This document shows, piece by piece, positions 4,655-8,041 of a DNA stretch of 8,041 nucleotides. The stretch lies in assembly GCA_902803635.1 (NCBI GenBank), contig CADCQU010000307.1, forward strand, positions 1-8,041. The letters are read 5' to 3'. Below the pieces are notes generated by a model. The model was not told the DNA's origin, made no database searches, and was given only the letters and a program-made list of their open reading frames with translations. Source of the stretch: an uncultured Lachnospiraceae bacterium. Its GTDB lineage: Bacteria > Bacillota > Clostridia > Lachnospirales > Lachnospiraceae. The position numbers and the translations under genes were made by a program. Every line of letters starts with the position of its first letter. Position 1 is the first letter of the stretch.

Positions 4655-7348
4655 ATGAAGAAAAAGAGTAAGTTAATCTGTAGCTTGTTGGTATCCGCCC
4701 TGCTTTTCACCGCATCGCCAGCGGGAGCATTTGCAGAATTTGATGAAAAGGGAGAGGAGATATTTGGCGGCTCCGAGGAAAGTGCAGCGAGCACATTTGC
4801 CGCATATGCACTGGAAGAAACAGAGGGGGTTACGGAGCCGGAAGGACTTCCCGGGGGATGTGGTGTGATACTTGAGGAGGAGACTGAGGAAACCGATGAT
4901 GTCACAATAAGTACGAGCAATGCCCTTTCCGGGGCGGATGCGGCCATTCAGTGGACTAAGCATACGGTTCCGGTTGCCTGTGACAACACGGTGACAAGTG
5001 AGATTAAGACATCCTATCTTGCCAACACGTCGGATGGATATATGCGCGTAATCTATGACGGCTCGGAGGTGGTTGTCGAATACTACGACACGGCGTTTCA
5101 GATGACCCGCCAGGGGCGGCTTCCTTTGGAGCTTGGCATCTGGGGCGGCTTCTTTGCAGGGAGCGATGCCTACTATCTTGTCGAGGGGCAGGCGAACCCA
5201 AATGGCGTGGACGGGGGGGAGGTCGTCCGCATCATCAAGTACGACCTTGAATGGAACCGTTTGGGAGCCGGAAAGATCCTTGCCGAAAATGGCTGGGAGT
5301 ATGAGATCCGCTATCCCTTCAATACGGCCTGCGTCAATATGGCGGAGGTTGACGGAAAACTGTACATAGTGACAGGAAGAGAAGGCTATGTCGACCCGGA
5401 AGTTGGTCAGGGACACCAGGGAATGATGATCATCCGCATGGACGAGGAGACATTTGCCACGGAAATCGTATTTGGAGATTTCTGGCATTCCTTCTCGCAG
5501 CACATCGCCAGCAATGGCTCGGACCTTTTCCTGTACGAGTGCAGCGAGGGCAGTCGAATGACAACCCTGCGGCAATTTGACACACTCTGCACGGACATAG
5601 ACGACGCCATGAAAAAATGGGTGCCCGTCCTTGCATACGGTGGGGAGCGGACCTCGCTATGGTCGATTCCGTGCTACGCCAGCGCGGACGATATCGCCAT
5701 TTCTTCCGAAAATGTTCTGGGAATCGGTACCTCGATTGACCAGTCGCGGTACGAGGAGGTGAAGACAAATAGGGACATACCCCACAATATTTATCTGACC
5801 GTCACGCCACTCTCGGATTTGGACAAAGACGCGACAAATGTTGCATGGCTGACGGACTACAAGGGCGACGGCAAATGCTTTGTCGGCCTCAACCTGACCA
5901 AGGTGAACGATAACCGCTTCCTGGTTACCTGGGAGGAATTTGACCCGGTTGAAGAAGAGGATGTGGTGCTTGCGGACATGAACGACACGCTCTCCAGCGG
6001 AACGCTTCATTATTTATTTGTCGATGGCTCCGGCAAGAAGATCGGCAAAGAATATACGGCTCCTGGCAGGATTTCCGACTGCAAGCCTGTGGCAAACGGC
6101 AATAAGGTTGTGTATTTTGCGTCAAATGGCAACTCGCTTGCATTTTACACAATTGATGCTGCAACAGGCGACTTCCAGAAGAAGGTGCATCAAATTGCGG
6201 GGGAGGATATCACCTGGTCCTTCAAGGATGGCGTTCTGGCATTTTCCGGGAGCGGCGTGCTGCAATGGGAGGCCGTTGCAAGAAATCGTTACCCGCTTTC
6301 CTGCACGAGCGCAAACCGTGTTTATGACTACTTTTTCGATTGCCTGGACGGGCTCCAAAACGAAATCATAGAGCTGACTTTGAACAAAGGAATAACAGCC
6401 ATTTCGGAAGCTGCATTTAAAGGTTTTTCAAAGCTGCAAAAAGCAACATTGCCCGATGGGCTTGCGGAAATCGGAGAAATGGCTTTTAAGGGCTGTACCG
6501 CCCTCAGGAAATTACAGATTCCGGACAGCGTGACAATCATCGGGGAGGACATTTTGTGGACTGGCGATACTCCGCCGTACAGTATGAAGCATATCGTACT
6601 TGCGACGATTTGCGGTAGCTGCACGTCTTACGCCAGAACATATGCGGAGACTAATGGCATCAGCTTTGAGGCCACCCACACCTGGGACGGCGGGGTGGTG
6701 ACGAAGGCTCCGACAACGACCGACAAGGGTGTCCGCACCTACACCTGCACGAGCTGTCAGGCCACGAAGAAGAAGAGCATCGCCAAGCTTCTTGAAAATT
6801 CGCTCTCCGTTGCGAATCCCACCGTGGAGCACAAGCGAATCACCCTGAAGAAGGCCACGACCTTCCAAATCGACGCGGCAAATGCCCAGGGAAAGCTTTC
6901 TTTCACCGCCAGCACGGACGCGAAAAATGCAGGCATCAAGGTGTCCTCGAAAGGGACGGTGACGATTCCGAAGGCCTGCAAGGCGGGAACCTACAAGGTT
7001 ACGGTGAAGGCCGCCGGCACGGAGAAGGTCGCCCCCGCCACGAAGGCCGTGGAGATTAAGATTCTGAAATCGGCAAATACCCTCACCGTAACGCCCACCG
7101 CAAAAGCCTACAGGCAGGCAAAGCTGAAAAAGGCTGTGACATTTGCCTTGGAAGTCACGAAAGCCCGCGGCGCAGTTTCCTTCGCCCCCTACAAGACAAC
7201 CCGCGAGGCCGGCATCACCATCTCGAAAACCGGAACGGTAACCATCCCCAAAAAATGCCCAAAAGGCACCTACAAAATAACCGTCAAAGCCGCCGGCAAC
7301 GGAAGCTACAAGAGCGGGAAGGTAATCGTGAAGGTCGTAATTAAATAA
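4655..7348 (+). CDS. Secreted BspA-like leucine-rich-repeat protein with Ig-like C-terminal repeats
   Basis: This is an 897-residue exported protein, probably acting at or outside the cell surface; the ligand is unknown. The start is fixed by AGGAGG at 4641-4646, eight bases before the ATG. Residues 1-27 form a signal peptide (KKK, hydrophobic core, AFA cleavage site). An acidic linker (28-95) follows. Residues about 105-515 contain repeated beta-strand and aromatic blocks (WGGFFAGSDAYYLVEGQ, VVRIIKYDLEWNRLG, GHQGMMII, WHSFSQHI) that suggest a propeller; this is inference. Residues about 526-673 have the BspA pattern: a GVLAFSGSG lead-in, two LRR_5-type units (AFKGFSKLQKATLPDGLAEIG and its next repeat) and an ending YAETNGISFEA. 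Residues 675-711 carry HTWDGGVVTKAPT with a CTSC pair (Cys698, Cys701). Two Ig-like repeats follow, each with GTVTIPK..K.GTYK.TVKAAG (715-804, 806-897). There is no LPXTG, membrane anchor or SLH domain, so it is either released or held non-covalently. No neighbour shares its function. Confidence 0.88.
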   Translation: MKKKSKLICSLLVSALLFTASPAGAFAEFDEKGEEIFGGSEESAASTFAAYALEETEGVTEPEGLPGGCGVILEEETEETDDVTISTSNALSGADAAIQWTKHTVPVACDNTVTSEIKTSYLANTSDGYMRVIYDGSEVVVEYYDTAFQMTRQGRLPLELGIWGGFFAGSDAYYLVEGQANPNGVDGGEVVRIIKYDLEWNRLGAGKILAENGWEYEIRYPFNTACVNMAEVDGKLYIVTGREGYVDPEVGQGHQGMMIIRMDEETFATEIVFGDFWHSFSQHIASNGSDLFLYECSEGSRMTTLRQFDTLCTDIDDAMKKWVPVLAYGGERTSLWSIPCYASADDIAISSENVLGIGTSIDQSRYEEVKTNRDIPHNIYLTVTPLSDLDKDATNVAWLTDYKGDGKCFVGLNLTKVNDNRFLVTWEEFDPVEEEDVVLADMNDTLSSGTLHYLFVDGSGKKIGKEYTAPGRISDCKPVANGNKVVYFASNGNSLAFYTIDAATGDFQKKVHQIAGEDITWSFKDGVLAFSGSGVLQWEAVARNRYPLSCTSANRVYDYFFDCLDGLQNEIIELTLNKGITAISEAAFKGFSKLQKATLPDGLAEIGEMAFKGCTALRKLQIPDSVTIIGEDILWTGDTPPYSMKHIVLATICGSCTSYARTYAETNGISFEATHTWDGGVVTKAPTTTDKGVRTYTCTSCQATKKKSIAKLLENSLSVANPTVEHKRITLKKATTFQIDAANAQGKLSFTASTDAKNAGIKVSSKGTVTIPKACKAGTYKVTVKAAGTEKVAPATKAVEIKILKSANTLTVTPTAKAYRQAKLKKAVTFALEVTKARGAVSFAPYKTTREAGITISKTGTVTIPKKCPKGTYKITVKAAGNGSYKSGKVIVKVVIK
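6362..6577 (+). other. BspA-type leucine-rich repeat region
   Basis: This part of the exported protein encodes I..LTLNKGITAISEAAF, then LQKATLPDGLAEIGEMAF and LRKLQIPDSVTIIGEDIL. The pattern AF..C..L..L.IP.SV..IG is that of the treponemal/BspA-like LRR_5 family, used by many gut anaerobes in surface proteins. Only two to three units are present, fewer than in typical BspA proteins. Confidence 0.8.
6797..7345 (+). repeat. Two Ig-like protein repeats at the C-terminus
   Basis: The two copies (about 6797-7066 and 7070-7345) each encode roughly 90 residues and share LKKA.TF....A.G..SF......AGI..S..GTVTIPK.C..GTYK.TVKAAG. They are clearly related in protein but differ in DNA, so the duplication is old. 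Both are Lys-rich, giving this end a strong positive charge opposite to the acidic N-terminal linker. Confidence 0.8.
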
Positions 7349-7354
7349 CAAAGA

Positions 7355-7456
7355 GGGGGAGGCATTTGAACGTGTGAAACCAAGAAAGTTTCACCGCTAC
7401 CCTTGCCTCCCCCGCCAGGGGGAGGTGTCACAGCGAAGCCGTGACGGAGAGGGGCT
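7355..7456. repeat. Nested palindromic repeat with mutually exclusive hairpins
   Basis: GGGGGAGGCA (7355-7364) can pair with TGCCTCCCCC (7404-7413) and enclose a perfect hairpin GTGAAAC (7374-7380) with GTTTCAC (7388-7394). The same CCTCCCCC can instead pair with GGGGGAGG (7418-7425) across a 4-base loop. A further stem, GTCACAGC-GAA-GCCGTGAC (7427-7445), follows with one mismatch. The right half (about 7404-7455) resembles a dispersed repeat seen in many Bacillota genomes; this is from memory. No T tract follows, so it is not a canonical terminator, although it could end or protect the surface-protein transcript, for which no other terminator is seen. Confidence 0.7.
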
Positions 7457-7516
7457 ACGTAAAGGTGCTACCACCGCAACACTAATTCTCACTCTTGTAT
7501 ATTTTCTACAAACATA

Positions 7517-7545
7517 TTGAAAAATGAGACGGAACGGAATATAAT
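7517..7545 (+). promoter_or_regulatory. Sigma-A promoter of the 7577 gene
   Basis: TTGAAA (7517-7522), a 17-base spacer and a perfect TATAAT (7540-7545) make this the best promoter in the window. Transcription would begin near 7552, about 25 bases before the ATG. A weak dyad, TTGTA (7495-7499) with TACAA (7507-7511), lies just upstream of the -35 and could be an operator. Confidence 0.85.
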
Positions 7546-7576
7546 AATACACAAAACAAACCAAAGGAGACATCTA

Positions 7577-7960
7577 ATGTTCATCAATTTCACGAATCAC
7601 CCCTCCGACAAATGGAGCGAGGAGCAGATTTCGGTTGCGGAGCAGTCCTACGGCACCATCGTTGACCTCCCCTTCCCGGCGGTTCCCACCGACGCGGATC
7701 AGGCCTGGATCTCTCAGGAGGCAAATGCCCAGATTGCAAAAATGGACTCCCTCTTTACAAATGCTGACTCCCACAAGAATGCGGTCCTTTGTCAGGGCGA
7801 GTTCACGCTGGCCTTTGCCGTCATCACCCGCCTTCTGGAAAGAGGCATCAAGGTCGTCAGCGCGGTCTCCGAGCGCAACGCCCGCGAGATTCAGGTAGAC
7901 GGTGAAACCAGAAAAGAAGTCATCTTCCGCTTCGCCGGCTTCCGGGAATATGCGAAATAA
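7577..7960 (+). CDS. Small Rossmann-like cytosolic protein of unknown function
   Basis: The ATG at 7577 is preceded by AAAGGAG (7563-7569) at seven bases and by a consensus promoter, so it is strongly supported; an in-frame TTG at 7517 is part of the -35 box and cannot be the start. The 127-residue product has no signal peptide or membrane segment. Its pattern alternates strand and helix: MFINFTNHPS (strand 1), W..EQ..VAE (helix), YGTIVDLPFPAVP (strand 2), a helix (42-60), AVLCQGEFTLAFAVITRLLERG (strand 3 and helix, 69-90), IKVVSAVSER (strand 4), and a final DGETRKEVIFRFAGFREY hairpin. The opening NFTNHPS.....EQ recalls the start of Csx15-type CRISPR accessory proteins, and the CQGEFTLAF and SER motifs look like a ligand-binding site. 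I cannot assign a family with confidence, and no CRISPR locus is in the window. No terminator is clear before 8041. Confidence 0.85.
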   Translation: MFINFTNHPSDKWSEEQISVAEQSYGTIVDLPFPAVPTDADQAWISQEANAQIAKMDSLFTNADSHKNAVLCQGEFTLAFAVITRLLERGIKVVSAVSERNAREIQVDGETRKEVIFRFAGFREYAK

Positions 7961-8041
7961 ACCTCCCCAGCCGCCTGCTTTCTCTGGAAAATTTTGGCTG
8001 CGGAATATCTACACATTATCTATTACAAGCCCCAAAGGGCA
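7961..8041. other. Downstream region to the window edge; nothing firm
   Basis: There is no gene. A weak CAGCC (7968-7972) with GGCTG (7996-8000) dyad has a large loop and no T run. GCCC-CAAA-GGGC at 8029-8040 could be the top of a terminator stem, cut off by the window edge. Confidence 0.3.

Noticed and set aside
6512..7351. 279-codon minus-strand frame antisense to the surface protein
   Set aside because: It is a shadow of the C-terminal repeats, Gly/Arg-rich, with no RBS or recognisable domain.
7517..7576. TTG start at 7517 for the last gene
   Set aside because: This TTG is the first half of the -35 box of the gene's own promoter.

Overview
The window looks like chromosomal DNA of an anaerobic Bacillota, perhaps Clostridia or Negativicutes. 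The taxon is inferred from style, not from a marker gene. The signs are strong AGGAGG ribosome binding sites, sigma-A type promoters, U-tailed intrinsic terminators, a secreted protein with BspA-type leucine-rich repeats and Ig-like C-terminal repeats, and several families of small palindromic repeats. There is no tRNA, rRNA, CRISPR array, transposase or phage gene. All convincing genes are on the + strand.

Layout. (1) 2-2572: 3' part of a gene for a very acidic, low-complexity protein. It contains three palindromic repeat elements read in frame, a 23-unit array of a 24-bp repeat (consensus YAPNGSDG) and a Tyr/Asp-rich tail; a terminator follows at 2585-2633. (2) 2641-2880: a non-coding tandem array of a 64-bp hairpin-bearing unit. 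(3) 2926-3855: a sodium/bile-acid type (BASS) transporter with its own terminator. (4) 3856-4654: an 800-base intergenic region with a GC-rich hairpin segment, two related promoters, two further terminator-like hairpins, a possible 30-residue peptide gene and a roughly 215-nt leader. (5) 4655-7348: an 897-residue exported protein with a propeller-like region, BspA-like repeats, a Cys-pair motif and two Ig-like repeats. (6) 7355-7456: a cluster of competing hairpins. (7) 7577-7960: a 127-residue protein with a textbook promoter and an apparent Rossmann-like fold, of unknown function.

The genes do not form an obvious pathway or operon. Each seems to be its own transcription unit, separated by terminators and repeat elements. 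The most unusual content is the first gene, whose N-terminal visible part may resemble the RNA-binding domain of Rho and is joined to a long disordered, tyrosine-spaced repeat region, and the density of structured repeats in and between genes. No complete, clearly new multi-gene system can be demonstrated from the sequence alone.
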